Shown here piece after piece: positions 18,901-26,862 of a stretch of DNA of 64,000 bases (its first letter is position 1; every line of letters begins with the position of its first letter). The notes beneath the pieces are model-generated. The model was given only the letters and a program-made list of their open reading frames with translations. It did no database searches and had not been told where the DNA came from. The stretch spans positions 1-64,000 of the forward strand of contig CAYLSB010000009.1 of NCBI GenBank assembly GCA_964386005.1, in the 5' to 3' direction. A program made the position numbers and the translations under genes. Origin of the DNA: FEN-1350 sp964386005. Lineage in GTDB: Bacteria; Planctomycetota; Phycisphaerae; Sedimentisphaerales; Anaerohalosphaeraceae.

Positions 18901-20087
18901 ACGAAGGGAACACCGGGAAAGTGACAAACTGTACATTCTTTCGGAACCGGATCGGCGGCGGAGGTAAAGGGGGAACAGGGAGTTTCCTTAATAGCGGCAG
19001 TCCCGGTTATGGCGGGGGGATCGCCAATTACAATACGAGTAACCTCAGTTTTTTTGTGACGAACTGCATCCTGAGGGAAAACGATCAGGAGATCGTTTTT
19101 TACATGAATCAAACCATAGCGACTGTTACTTATTGTAATATCAACGCTCCCCTGAGCGATTTATTACCGCACTGCATGAACGCCGATCCGCATTTCGTGG
19201 ATGTCGGCAATCCGGACTTGGATCTGTGTAATTTTCGACTGCAATTGGATTCCCCGTGTATCGACGCCGGTGATAACAACGCCCCGGGCCTTCCCGCCGC
19301 CGATCTGGATGGTCACCCGCGGATTCTCGACGGCGACTGCGATAGAACTCCACGGACGGATATGGGGGCCTACGAACTCAACTATGCCGACGAAGGGGAC
19401 TTCAATTACAACTGCACCATTGACTTGCCGGACCTGTTGCTCCTGGCACAATCCTGGATGACGCATCCCGGCGATACCGCCTGGGACCGGATGCGCGACA
19501 TCAGCGACCCGAAAGATCAACAAATCGATCTCGGCGACCTGGCGGTCATGGCGGAGAATTGGCACAAAAGGGAATCCTATCGAATCTACAGGAACAAACT
19601 GGATTCCAACCCCGGATGGACTACGGAAGGTCAATGGGCATTCGGCAAACCCACCGGCGGCGGCGGAAGCAGCATGGGCAATCCGGATCCGACTTCCGGA
19701 AAAACCGGAACGAATGTCTATGGCGTCAACCTCAGCGGCGATTACACGGTTGGCCTGGGCGGGCCATATTCCCTGACGATGGGTCCGATCGATTGCCGCG
19801 GATATCACGATGTGAAATTATCATTCGCACGCTGGCTCAATACGGATGGACCCGGATTTGTGCTTTGTGCGGTGGATGCGTCAAACGATGGGAACGCATG
19901 GACGACGATCTGGCAGAATGACTCGGTGATTACGGATAGCCGCTGGACTTCCGTGGAGTATGATGTCGGTTCCGTGGCCGACAATCAGGAAACGGTGTTC
20001 ATCCGATGGACCTACGCGGTGGTGGACCGGGCATACGCATATTCCGGCTGGAATATCGACGACATCGGATTGTCCGGCAAATACTGA
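15939..20087 (+). CDS. Large secreted LamG plus beta-helix protein with glycine-rich loops and dockerin-like pair
   Basis: The protein has 1382 residues, with signal peptide at 1-27. A LamG-like domain (about 50-290) is followed by two related beta-helix blocks, each opening with IQAAID/IQSAID, GDEIQVAPG/GDQIEVTPG and a FKGKA[VI]RLY segment, then LDGFTITGG/LEGFTITGG. Between later helix turns (about 770-1030) sit long loops built of GGNGG, GGDGG and GGTGG units, each ending in GAGI or GGGI before the next PTVTDCEF-type strand. About 1150-1215 is a dockerin-like pair (FNYNCTIDLPDLLLLAQSW, QIDLGDLAVMAENW). The last 160 residues form an unassigned beta-sandwich. It is probably an adhesin or polysaccharide-binding/degrading surface protein; no catalytic motif was identified. 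Confidence 0.85.
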   Translation: MKTSLFSRISCAAIMILGCWIGANANATIANPGQTLQAALQAIVFSNTPETTVLHYNFNDGFPNVPMNATGLTEQIGSHDISGNGRHMYAWDNYNGPLFSNLGQTPTGRGLSAAFDGHRDGYCFDSDLLGWSPDTWTIELAFKLDDLSGWRTFIGRDGWVQFDGQTVGFEASFYLQKNAVNGAVRLNFATVSGERYVLDSSLFPSAGKWYRFAVVAAGDHIQMYSAGPDGSDWQDAGSFLLTTGLDHSLLPTGIWTFGRGWYYDAFVDHIIGSLDDIRFSNVALTPDQFLRDQTNQRFYVYPGQSIQAAIDAAVHGDEIQVAPGIYKEAIDFKGKAVRLYSSGGAAVTTINGNNAYHVVKCVSGETVNAILDGFTITGGKAIGNEPDGFGGGMYIDSSSPTIIRCIFFGNSARDGGGGLANLYGKPIISNCLFRSNSVTTDTLPIGGGILNMGSGCRPTVTHCTFYGNTALWGGAAIHNFAYVNATITNCILWGNNGGGDPRNDEIGSTQSTVTLTYSVVEGGSGQPWFGTGCIAANPMFVNAAAGDFGLAPCSPCIDSGNNAAIGADLTYDLMLNPRFVDDTGIVDTGVGTAPIVDMGACERQTNTSNWIYNRTQGTQFCNGRIQSAIDQANNGDQIEVTPGTYIESINFKGKAIRLYGSGGPEVTTINGNNSYHVIQCISGEGEGTILEGFTITGGNANGSADLDKCGGGMLNVSSSPTIKNCIFRNNAAVSGGGMYNKLANPAISGCLFQGNSTLNGVDYAIYRETHGNHGGSAGHGGGLYNVSSSPILRDCRFMDNRTGNGGKGQKGSNGGFLSNGKWGGNGGNGGAGAGICNEASEPQIINCRFSGNQTGDGGQGGDGGDEGWGMNHEHSGGTGGTGGNGGSGAGIFNTESSPTVTDCEFINNSTGSGGHGGNAHNAGGDGGNGGWGGYGAGIETYLGSLDLNNCVFGGNTTGSGGGGGDTDSDIFSDGGTGGNGGAGGGIYNEGNTGKVTNCTFFRNRIGGGGKGGTGSFLNSGSPGYGGGIANYNTSNLSFFVTNCILRENDQEIVFYMNQTIATVTYCNINAPLSDLLPHCMNADPHFVDVGNPDLDLCNFRLQLDSPCIDAGDNNAPGLPAADLDGHPRILDGDCDRTPRTDMGAYELNYADEGDFNYNCTIDLPDLLLLAQSWMTHPGDTAWDRMRDISDPKDQQIDLGDLAVMAENWHKRESYRIYRNKLDSNPGWTTEGQWAFGKPTGGGGSSMGNPDPTSGKTGTNVYGVNLSGDYTVGLGGPYSLTMGPIDCRGYHDVKLSFARWLNTDGPGFVLCAVDASNDGNAWTTIWQNDSVITDSRWTSVEYDVGSVADNQETVFIRWTYAVVDRAYAYSGWNIDDIGLSGKY

Positions 20088-20533
20088 ATAGCCGCTCGGA
20101 TTGTCTCCTGTGGGACCTCGATCTGCGGAGGGTGCCGATGCCGATTCGCCGAGTGTACAAACCACGTCTCAAGATGAAAGCCATTTTGTCGATAGTGCGC
20201 CGTTTTTGCGCTGCCCGAGGAGGTTCATAAGCTTTTTAACGTAATCATTCGTACAACTCCTTCCTGGGGGATATGAATCAATTTTACGGATACTGCCTGT
20301 CGACAATTTGATCGAGAACCTGAGATGAAAACGAGGCCATCCACCGAAAAATAGACGGGTGGTGTTTTTATAAACATCTATCAAACAAAGGCTTACAAAA
20401 ATTTTTCGGATCCCCTTGAAATCCATCTCCCCCATCAGGTAACATATCCTACGTTGGTTGACTTGGCATAGGCGGCACAGTATGGTTATCCCCCGAGATT
20501 ATGGCTCAGGGTGTATAATAGCGGAGAGAATCA
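20088..20533. other. Intergenic region before the metallopeptidase gene
   Basis: About 445 nt without a supported gene. A weak promoter-like pair (TTGACT about 20458, TATGGT about 20481, 17 nt apart) and a TATAAT at 20514-20519 precede the next gene. Confidence 0.35.
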
Positions 20534-21304
20534 ATGGTTGTTGCAAGCTGCATCAAACGATGTGAAATCGATAAGATATGGATTCGGCCGAGCAATTGGG
20601 AAGCGGTTCGGCAAAAATTGCTTCAAAGTCGCATCTGCGATCTTGGGCTCCGAATTAAGGGATCCCCGATTGAACCGTTTCTCCGGCAACTTGAGGGGGA
20701 GTTGTTGGCCAAGGGGGTGGACTATGTGCCATCCTTCTACCTGACGGATACCTGGGGTTGCCCGGATAAAGTGCCAATCGTCGGCATCCCCTTCTACCTG
20801 GCCTGTTCTCAGCTCGGTCGTATTGAGAAAGAGCAAACCGGCTATCTGGAAGATAACCAGACCGTTATGCAGCTCCTGAGACACGAGGCCGGACATGCGG
20901 TCAATTATGCCTTCCGACTGTGGGAAGAACCGGACTGGAGGGATATCTTCGGTTCCTTCTCCAAGCCATATCGGGAGGTATTTCACCCCAATCCATGGAG
21001 TCGAAGATTCGTTCGGCACATCTGTAGCTACCCGTACCGATACACATACGCGCAGAAACACCCGGATGATGATTTTGCGGAAACCTTCGCTGTCTGGTTG
21101 ACCCCGCGGTCCGGTTGGAAACGCAAGTACAGATCCTGGCCGGCCATTCAGAAATTGAAGTATGTCGATCGCTTGATGCGAACCATCTGCGATCAAGAGC
21201 CGAAACGGAAAAGTGGAAAGCTCGTCATGCCGCTGTCCAAGTTGACCATGTCCGTGGCGGAATATTATTATAATCGAATTACGGGGTATGGCAGAACGAG
21301 CTAA
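20534..21304 (+). CDS. Putative zinc-binding metallopeptidase
   Basis: The 256-residue protein has no signal peptide. The zinc site is HEAGH at 117-121 in LLRHEAGHAVNYAF, with a likely third ligand at Glu183 in DDDFAETFAVWL; this spacing (about 60 residues) and the final motif fit the family annotated as putative zinc-binding metallopeptidases. Ribosome site GGAGAG precedes ATG 20534. It is convergent with an ATP-grasp ligase gene 72 nt away. Pairs of ATP-grasp ligases and peptidases have been proposed to make and trim peptide tags or small peptides; applying that here is an inference. Substrate unknown. Confidence 0.8.
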   Translation: MVVASCIKRCEIDKIWIRPSNWEAVRQKLLQSRICDLGLRIKGSPIEPFLRQLEGELLAKGVDYVPSFYLTDTWGCPDKVPIVGIPFYLACSQLGRIEKEQTGYLEDNQTVMQLLRHEAGHAVNYAFRLWEEPDWRDIFGSFSKPYREVFHPNPWSRRFVRHICSYPYRYTYAQKHPDDDFAETFAVWLTPRSGWKRKYRSWPAIQKLKYVDRLMRTICDQEPKRKSGKLVMPLSKLTMSVAEYYYNRITGYGRTS

Positions 21305-21376
21305 CTCCGGTAGAAGAAGAGTTGGGTCGGACCGAACTTGAACGATACATCCCGTTGTATTGCCGCCCCGGGTTAT

Positions 21377-22453
21377 TTACGCATGTTCCAGCGGCTGCAC
21401 GGGAGTTCCGACGTCGTACGGGGGACCCTCCAATGCGGCATCAATAATCATCTGTAACAACTGCGGGTACTTTATACCCGCTCGTTTCGCGGCACGCGCC
21501 AGGCCAATACCCTCCTCCAGGGAGGCATTACAATTCACCTCCAGAACCCTGGGGATCCCCTCCTCGTCAAGTCGAATATCGACACGACCATAGCCCCACG
21601 CCCTGACCGCCCGAAAGGCGCGGATCGCGATATCGTTGAGCTCACGAGCCAATTCCGGTTCCACAACCGTTGGACAGATGATCGATGTTTTCTTGTACTC
21701 CAGCGAGTTCTCAATCCACTTGGCCGCGTACGACATGATCGGAGGGATCTCCGGAGGCATCTCTTCATAACGGACCTCGGCCAGGGGCATCAGCCGCGTA
21801 CGTTTTCCGCCCACGATACCCACATTGAACTCACGGCCGGGCAGGAAGAGTTGAACCAGCGCAGGTTGCTTGTATTCCCGCAAAACATGACGTACCTGGT
21901 TGCGGAGGGCCTTCTTCGTTCGCACGACCGAATTGCGATCCAGGCCGATCCCCGCATCTTCATGGCTGGGCTGAACGATAAGGGGAAATCTCCATTCGTG
22001 CTTGTCCACATCGCTCACTTTTTCCAGCACCTCGGTGCAGGGCGGAATCGGTATTCCCAGCCCATGGAGGAGTTTCGACGTCGTATGTTTGTAACGACTT
22101 AAGCCGAGAGCCAGGGCCGGTGAACCGGTGATCCGAAAGCCCATCATCTGCACAATCGCGGCGAACAGCATTTCCGAGAAGACGCCGTGAACAACGTCAT
22201 CGTATTGGTTGAAGATCACATCGGGCTCCAGACGACGCAATTTTCGATGAAATGTAAAAAGATCGTCGGCCAATGGCAGGATGGTGACTCGATGGCCCAA
22301 GGATCGCAGCGCCCGACCCATATGGCGAATCATCTTCCGGAGGTCCGCCGTGCTGCCTCGATCTTCGGGAGAATCGGGAACAAGGCAACTGGCGGCATTG
22401 TACACCAGTACGACATGGAGCGGTTTACGCGATCGTTTGGTTCGGTACGCCAT
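21377..22453 (-). CDS. ATP-grasp ligase related to D-alanine-D-alanine ligase
   Basis: The 358-residue cytoplasmic protein has an N-terminal Rossmann-like domain (HVVLVYNAAS, LRSLGHRVTILP, PDVIFNQYDDV). The ATP-grasp fold follows: SRYKHTTSKLLHGLGIPIPP, the nucleotide loop FPLIVQPSHEDAGIGLD, LVQLFLPGREFNVGIVGG, and the Mg-binding end VDIRLDEEGIPRVLEVNCNA. The family joins a carboxylate to an amine through an acyl phosphate. The region between FRITGSPAL and the loop is as in D-Ala-D-Ala ligases, but the wall genes are not adjacent. A true Ddl and a peptide ligase of another pathway are both possible. The convergent metallopeptidase suggests a shared pathway. Confidence 0.82.
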   Translation of the reverse strand: MAYRTKRSRKPLHVVLVYNAASCLVPDSPEDRGSTADLRKMIRHMGRALRSLGHRVTILPLADDLFTFHRKLRRLEPDVIFNQYDDVVHGVFSEMLFAAIVQMMGFRITGSPALALGLSRYKHTTSKLLHGLGIPIPPCTEVLEKVSDVDKHEWRFPLIVQPSHEDAGIGLDRNSVVRTKKALRNQVRHVLREYKQPALVQLFLPGREFNVGIVGGKRTRLMPLAEVRYEEMPPEIPPIMSYAAKWIENSLEYKKTSIICPTVVEPELARELNDIAIRAFRAVRAWGYGRVDIRLDEEGIPRVLEVNCNASLEEGIGLARAAKRAGIKYPQLLQMIIDAALEGPPYDVGTPVQPLEHA

Positions 22454-22824
22454 TGTTCTGCTCTCTTGCTCGGAATTCGATACCCAGGATTACCCGGCCT
22501 CGGCGGAAAACCGAGGAAATGTTTCTCTCCCGAAACACGGATCGTTGACGGTGTTTGGACACGATCGACCGGATCAAACCTGTCGATTCCAAACCAAGAC
22601 CGTCTTTCGATAATGATTATCATCAACAAGGCCTATGGCGTCAACACCAAAAACAGGCCGAAAAGCTCGCCGATTGATTTGGGTCATGACACGTGCATTT
22701 CCGTTCGATCAATTTGCTGTCCGGATAATAATAATTATTGTCTATTTTGTCCTGATTTGTTGTGCTTGATGCGCTTACGACAAACGATCGATTCGATCCA
22801 CAGAAAGACAAGAACGGCATAGGA
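22454..22824. other. Intergenic region with a Fur-box-like palindrome at 22609-22627
   Basis: About 370 nt between two minus-strand genes. The 19-mer at 22609-22627 (GATAATGATTATCATCAAC) matches 16 of 19 positions of the classical Fur box GATAATGATAATCATTATC. It lies about 155 nt upstream of the ATP-grasp start. A second AT-rich patch (about 22726-22744) may hold a promoter. No gene is supported. Confidence 0.45.
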
Positions 22825-23667
22825 TTAGAAGGAACGATTTGATGGTTCCATTTCCAGGATAGACAGGACGGGGCGGTGGTCGGAAGCGATGGATTCATCG
22901 ATGACTCGAGTCTCCACGACGCGCCAGCGGCCGGGGGGTTTCATCATAATATAGTCGATCTTGATTTTCGGATTGTCCGCGGGAAACGTGGGCTGCGGAT
23001 CGTACCGGCCGGCATAGGACCATTCCTCCAGAAACAGCGCGATCACGTCGCTGTCGGGCGTTGCGTTGAGGTCGCCGGCCAGAATGACAGGGAGTTCGGA
23101 ATCGGCATAGAGATCGATAATGCGAGCGGCCTGAGCCATGCGGTTTTCGGGGTCCCGCTGGTGGTCGAAATGGGTGCCGACGAACAGCATACGCCGGCCG
23201 TCAGGGAGACGGACTTCGATTTCCAGGGCCGCACGGGGTTCGGCCCCGGAGGTGTGAGGCAACAAATGGGTCGTCGTTGTCAGGATCGGGAAGCGAGACA
23301 GAACCGCTTCGCCATACCCGCCGCCGGCGAAATCCATGGCTTTGCCGAAGCGTCCGCTCATACCCGTACGTTGGCTCAGTTCCGCGGTCAGATCGAGACC
23401 TTTCACGCGTGTGGTTTTATCATCGACTTCCTGCAGAGCCACAAGGTCCGGCTGAAGTGTGGTAATGATGCGGGCGACGGCGTCCAGGTTGGATCGGCCG
23501 TTGGCATCTTCGCCGTGGTAGATATTATAGGTCAAGACCGTGACACAAGCCGGCCGCGGACGGGCGGCACATCCAACACACAGCACGGCCAAAACCGAAA
23601 GGACACGTGGGATCGTTAGCGCGTATAGGAAGGTCCATATCGCTTTTTTTCGAAATCGTCCCTGCAT
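22825..23667 (-). CDS. Endonuclease/exonuclease/phosphatase-family exported protein
   Basis: Start at ATG 23667 with GGAGG 8 nt upstream gives 280 residues; the frame is open further upstream but without signals. A basic start and hydrophobic stretch end in LCVGCAA, a possible though atypical lipobox. The domain has the full EEP set: LTYNIYHGED (Asn), ALQEVDD (metal-binding Glu), GTHFDH, AGDLNATPDS (Asp/Asn), KIDYIMMK and ASDHRPV (catalytic His). Members cleave phosphodiesters or phosphomonoesters (nucleic acid, inositol phosphates, sphingomyelin). As an exported protein it may scavenge phosphate from environmental substrates. Divergent from the sulfatase gene. Confidence 0.85.
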   Translation of the reverse strand: MQGRFRKKAIWTFLYALTIPRVLSVLAVLCVGCAARPRPACVTVLTYNIYHGEDANGRSNLDAVARIITTLQPDLVALQEVDDKTTRVKGLDLTAELSQRTGMSGRFGKAMDFAGGGYGEAVLSRFPILTTTTHLLPHTSGAEPRAALEIEVRLPDGRRMLFVGTHFDHQRDPENRMAQAARIIDLYADSELPVILAGDLNATPDSDVIALFLEEWSYAGRYDPQPTFPADNPKIKIDYIMMKPPGRWRVVETRVIDESIASDHRPVLSILEMEPSNRSF

Positions 23668-24094
23668 CTTGACAACCTCCGGTAATCGTCTTCGATTCGC
23701 TCCAACGCCGTATGTTATCATGCGTGTCGTTCCGCGGCAAGACCTGAAATCCGCCATGCGGAATTGTGTGCTATTTGTATCTTGTATGTATTTTTCGATT
23801 TTCGCCCGGGAGGTATTCATGGGGCCCCCTTCCCAAAAACAGGGTTCACATTGCCATAGAGCGACGAAACCGCCTTCACGGAAGTTCGCATCGCAGCTTT
23901 GATTCGGAACCGGAGTCTGTCGGTCACCGTTCATGGGATGAATACGGGTTACGGGACATTCCTGTAAGAACCGGTTCTCCTGCAGGTCTTGGCCTTTTCT
24001 GGATCAGCCGTGCCTGCGATACAATCCTTGCTTCGAATTTTTAACTTGAACCGCCGAGCGGTTCGACTACGATTATCCTGAACGGATTTATGCA
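23668..24094. other. Divergent intergenic region with a hairpin before the sulfatase gene
   Basis: About 430 nt. A perfect 7-bp stem (GAACCGC, loop CGA, GCGGTTC at 24048-24064) lies 30 nt before the sulfatase ATG and could shape its 5' leader. A TACAAT at 24020-24025 may be a -10 box but lacks a good -35. No gene is supported. Confidence 0.4.
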
Positions 24095-25570
24095 ATGAAA
24101 AGTTCTCGCAGGACATTCTTGAAGGTTGCGGCCGTAACGGCGGCGGGATTGGCCGGGTGTCAAAACCCGACGCAAAGCCATGCCCGCCCGAAACCCAATC
24201 TGGTGTTTGTGTTTGCCGACCAGTGGCGGGCTCAGGCCGCCGGTTATGCCGGCGATACCAACGTGTTGACGCCCCATCTGGACCGGCTGGCGGGCGAATC
24301 GGTGAATTTCTCGAATGCGGTTTCCTGCTGTCCGGTATGCAGCCCGTTTCGGGCCGGCCTGATCACGGGGCAATATCCGTTGACGCACGGCGTGTATCTC
24401 AACGATCTGCGGCTCAATACGCGGGCGGTTTCGATCGCGGAAGCTTTCCGTCGTTCGGGATATACCACGGCCTATATTGGCAAGTGGCACCTCGATGGCT
24501 CCGGAAGGAACGCCTTTATTCCGCCGGAGCGAAGACAGGGTTTTGAATACTGGAAAGTTCTCGAATGTACCCACGACTACCCGCGATCCGAATACTATTC
24601 CGGCGATAGTAGTCAGAAACTCATCTGGTCGGGATATGACGCCGTCGCCCAGACGCAGGACGCGATCGACTATCTGAATCGGCGAGGCGACGACGGACGG
24701 CCGTTCGCCTTGTTTTTATCGTGGGGGCCGCCGCATAACCCCTACCGAACCGGACCGAAGCAATGGCTGGATTATTATGACGGGCGGGATTTGACGTTTC
24801 GTGACAATGTCCCGCCGGAAATTCGTGAAAAGGCCCATAGGGATATCGCGGGGTATTACGGGCATATCACCGCTCTGGATGGATGTATCGGCCGACTGAT
24901 CCATGCGCTTCAGGTTGGCGGTCTGGACCGAAATACGATCCTGGTATTCACATCGGATCACGGCGACATGCTCCATTCGCAGGAGATGATGGCCAAGCAA
25001 AAACCCTGGGATGAATCGATCCGTATTCCGTTTCTGTTGCGGTGTCCATCGGACTGGAACATCTCAGCCCGGACAATCGAAGCGCCGATCAACGCGCCCG
25101 ATTTCATGCCGACCTTGCTGGGTTTGTGCGGAGTTCCAATTCCTTCGACCGTCGAGGGGGACGATTATTCGCGCACTGTGCTGGGCAAGGAACCGCCGCG
25201 ACAGGATTCAGCGCTGATCGCCTGTTATTCCCCCTTCGGCGAGTGGACGCGCACCCGGGGCGGGCGGGAATATCGCGGGATACGCACAACGCGCTATACG
25301 TATGTACGATCACTCGATGGACCATGGCTTCTGTATGATAACCATGAGGATCCGTATCAGATGCATAATCTCTGCTGCAATCCGGAGACGAAGGTTCTCC
25401 AGCGACAACTCGAGGACAATCTTCGGCACTGGCTACAAAAGACCGGCGACGAATTTCTATCGGGACCGGAACTGATCCACCGTTGCGGATATCGCGTGGA
25501 TGATAACGATACAGTGGGTTATTCGAATCCGTCCTCGTGGGGACAGATCAGCGTTCCCTGCAGAACGTAA
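24095..25570 (+). CDS. Tat-exported sulfatase (type I, formylglycine-dependent)
   Basis: The protein has 491 residues. The N-terminus is a twin-arginine signal (SSRRTFLKVAA) ending in a lipobox (LAGC, Cys22). The metal site begins FVFADQWR; the formylglycine Cys is Cys82 in CSPFRAGLITG, with Phe in place of the common Ser of CxPSR. Other family motifs are YIGKWHL, FLSWGPPHNPY and FTSDHGDML. It hydrolyses sulfate esters, probably on a marine or sediment polysaccharide, at the outside of the membrane. It needs a formylglycine-generating enzyme. The SUMF1-fold gene at 61.3 kb does not look like that enzyme. Confidence 0.92.
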   Translation: MKSSRRTFLKVAAVTAAGLAGCQNPTQSHARPKPNLVFVFADQWRAQAAGYAGDTNVLTPHLDRLAGESVNFSNAVSCCPVCSPFRAGLITGQYPLTHGVYLNDLRLNTRAVSIAEAFRRSGYTTAYIGKWHLDGSGRNAFIPPERRQGFEYWKVLECTHDYPRSEYYSGDSSQKLIWSGYDAVAQTQDAIDYLNRRGDDGRPFALFLSWGPPHNPYRTGPKQWLDYYDGRDLTFRDNVPPEIREKAHRDIAGYYGHITALDGCIGRLIHALQVGGLDRNTILVFTSDHGDMLHSQEMMAKQKPWDESIRIPFLLRCPSDWNISARTIEAPINAPDFMPTLLGLCGVPIPSTVEGDDYSRTVLGKEPPRQDSALIACYSPFGEWTRTRGGREYRGIRTTRYTYVRSLDGPWLLYDNHEDPYQMHNLCCNPETKVLQRQLEDNLRHWLQKTGDEFLSGPELIHRCGYRVDDNDTVGYSNPSSWGQISVPCRT

Positions 25571-25632
25571 CGAATAGTCGATTCCCCTCCCGGTGAGAAA
25601 AATACGGCACGAATTTTTTTCTGGAATTACGC

Positions 25633-26067
25633 ATGACCAAGAATGCACGAATGAAACGACGGATGCAACTGAGAAAGGGGTTTCTGACGGAACAGATCAT
25701 CCAGCGCAAGCTGCGATCCGGCGGAAGCCGTATGGATGAGATGGAAGATCGGATCATCGCCGAACACCAGGATCTGTTACAGAATATTGAGTTCGCCCTG
25801 GTTACCCGCTATCGCGAAGATCCTCGGATCGATGATATGACTCTGGCCGAAGCATTGACCGCGGCGATCCTGGAACGGGAACCGACTTCCGAATTGATTC
25901 AAAGCGTTGTAGAGGCGCTGGGAGCCATTCGCGAGTTCCGCCCGGAGATTCCGGACCTTACATGGAAAGAAAGCTGGCAGACGGTTCTGCGGAGCGTCTA
26001 TCGGCACAGCAAATGCCGTCGGGGCCAACGGGATTATATTGATTTCATCGAACCGTTCCTGCCGTAA
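25633..26067 (+). CDS. Hypothetical soluble protein
   Basis: The 144-residue product starts at ATG 25633, 63 nt after the sulfatase gene. It is charged, with a basic N-terminus (residues 4-32 rich in Lys/Arg), several predicted helices (IIAEHQDLLQNIEFALV, LAEALTAAILERE) and a C-terminal segment ending YIDFIEPFLP. No signal peptide or membrane segment is seen. I recognise no family. The ribosome site is weak (GGA about 9 nt upstream). It is convergent with the aldolase-like gene. Confidence 0.65.
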   Translation: MTKNARMKRRMQLRKGFLTEQIIQRKLRSGGSRMDEMEDRIIAEHQDLLQNIEFALVTRYREDPRIDDMTLAEALTAAILEREPTSELIQSVVEALGAIREFRPEIPDLTWKESWQTVLRSVYRHSKCRRGQRDYIDFIEPFLP

Positions 26068-26085
26068 ACAATTCGGCCAAAGGCA

Positions 26086-26715
26086 TCAGGCCTTTCCCGC
26101 CGCGCGCAGTTGGGGCAGGGCCTCAGCCGGCAGGGGTTGTATATCGGGCTGGGTCAACAAGATCTGACAGGCCAGCTCGAAGAAAACCGCCTTCTGGATG
26201 GCATCGTTGAAATTTTTTCCGACGGTCACCAATCCGTGATTGCGGAGGATGGCCATATCGTGATCGTTCATGGCCTCGATGGTTTTTTGCGCCAGCGCCT
26301 CGGTTCCCGGCATGAAATAATCGATAACGGCCGGAGGACCGACATAGACGGGAACTTCGATGATGACATTGAAGTCATATCGGCCCGGATCGCCGCAGGC
26401 GACTGCCGTGGCGTAGGGACTTTGAAAATGCAGCACGACGTTCATCTCCCGACGCTGACGGAGGATACCCAGATGAAAACGACTTTCAACCGACGGCGTT
26501 TTGCCGTTGAGACATTTTTCCGAGTCCATCTCGCACAGGGCCACCTGCGATTCGTCCAATTCTCCCAGCCACGAACGGCTGGCGGTCAACAACGCAAGCC
26601 GATCATCGATCCGCCATGAGAGATTGCCGCTGCTGCATCGGATCAGGCCGTACTCGGCGACTCGATGACAAGCCGCAATGAAAGCATGAACCGTTTTGGG
26701 ATCGATCGTTTCCAT
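26086..26715 (-). CDS. Class II aldolase/adducin-family protein
   Basis: The 209-residue protein has the fold signatures GLIRCSSGNLSWR (phosphate loop), PSVESRFHLGIL (Glu of the catalytic site) and the zinc region VLHFQSPYATAVACG, followed by NHGLVTVG. Fuculose-phosphate aldolases and ribulose-phosphate epimerases hold zinc with three His, two of them as HxH. Here the second is Gln (HFQ), so the metal site may be altered or the enzyme may use another substrate. The size equals the family norm. Its role in sugar catabolism is inferred from neighbours rich in glycoside and sulfate-ester hydrolases. Confidence 0.85.
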   Translation of the reverse strand: METIDPKTVHAFIAACHRVAEYGLIRCSSGNLSWRIDDRLALLTASRSWLGELDESQVALCEMDSEKCLNGKTPSVESRFHLGILRQRREMNVVLHFQSPYATAVACGDPGRYDFNVIIEVPVYVGPPAVIDYFMPGTEALAQKTIEAMNDHDMAILRNHGLVTVGKNFNDAIQKAVFFELACQILLTQPDIQPLPAEALPQLRAAGKA

Positions 26716-26862
26716 ATTCGGATTTCGTATTTCCCTTTGTCGATGGAATCGGTATTCGTTTTCCGATGTCGGGATGAACGCGTGCTATTAAACCACAGAC
26801 GAGAGCGGATATCCACAAGGAATTGTCCGGCGGCCGCGACGAATCATCCGCCCCGAAATCCA

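Noticed and set aside
24048..24064. Possible tRNA T-arm-like sequence (GGTTCGA)
   Set aside because: Only a hairpin is present; there is no acceptor stem, anticodon arm or D arm.
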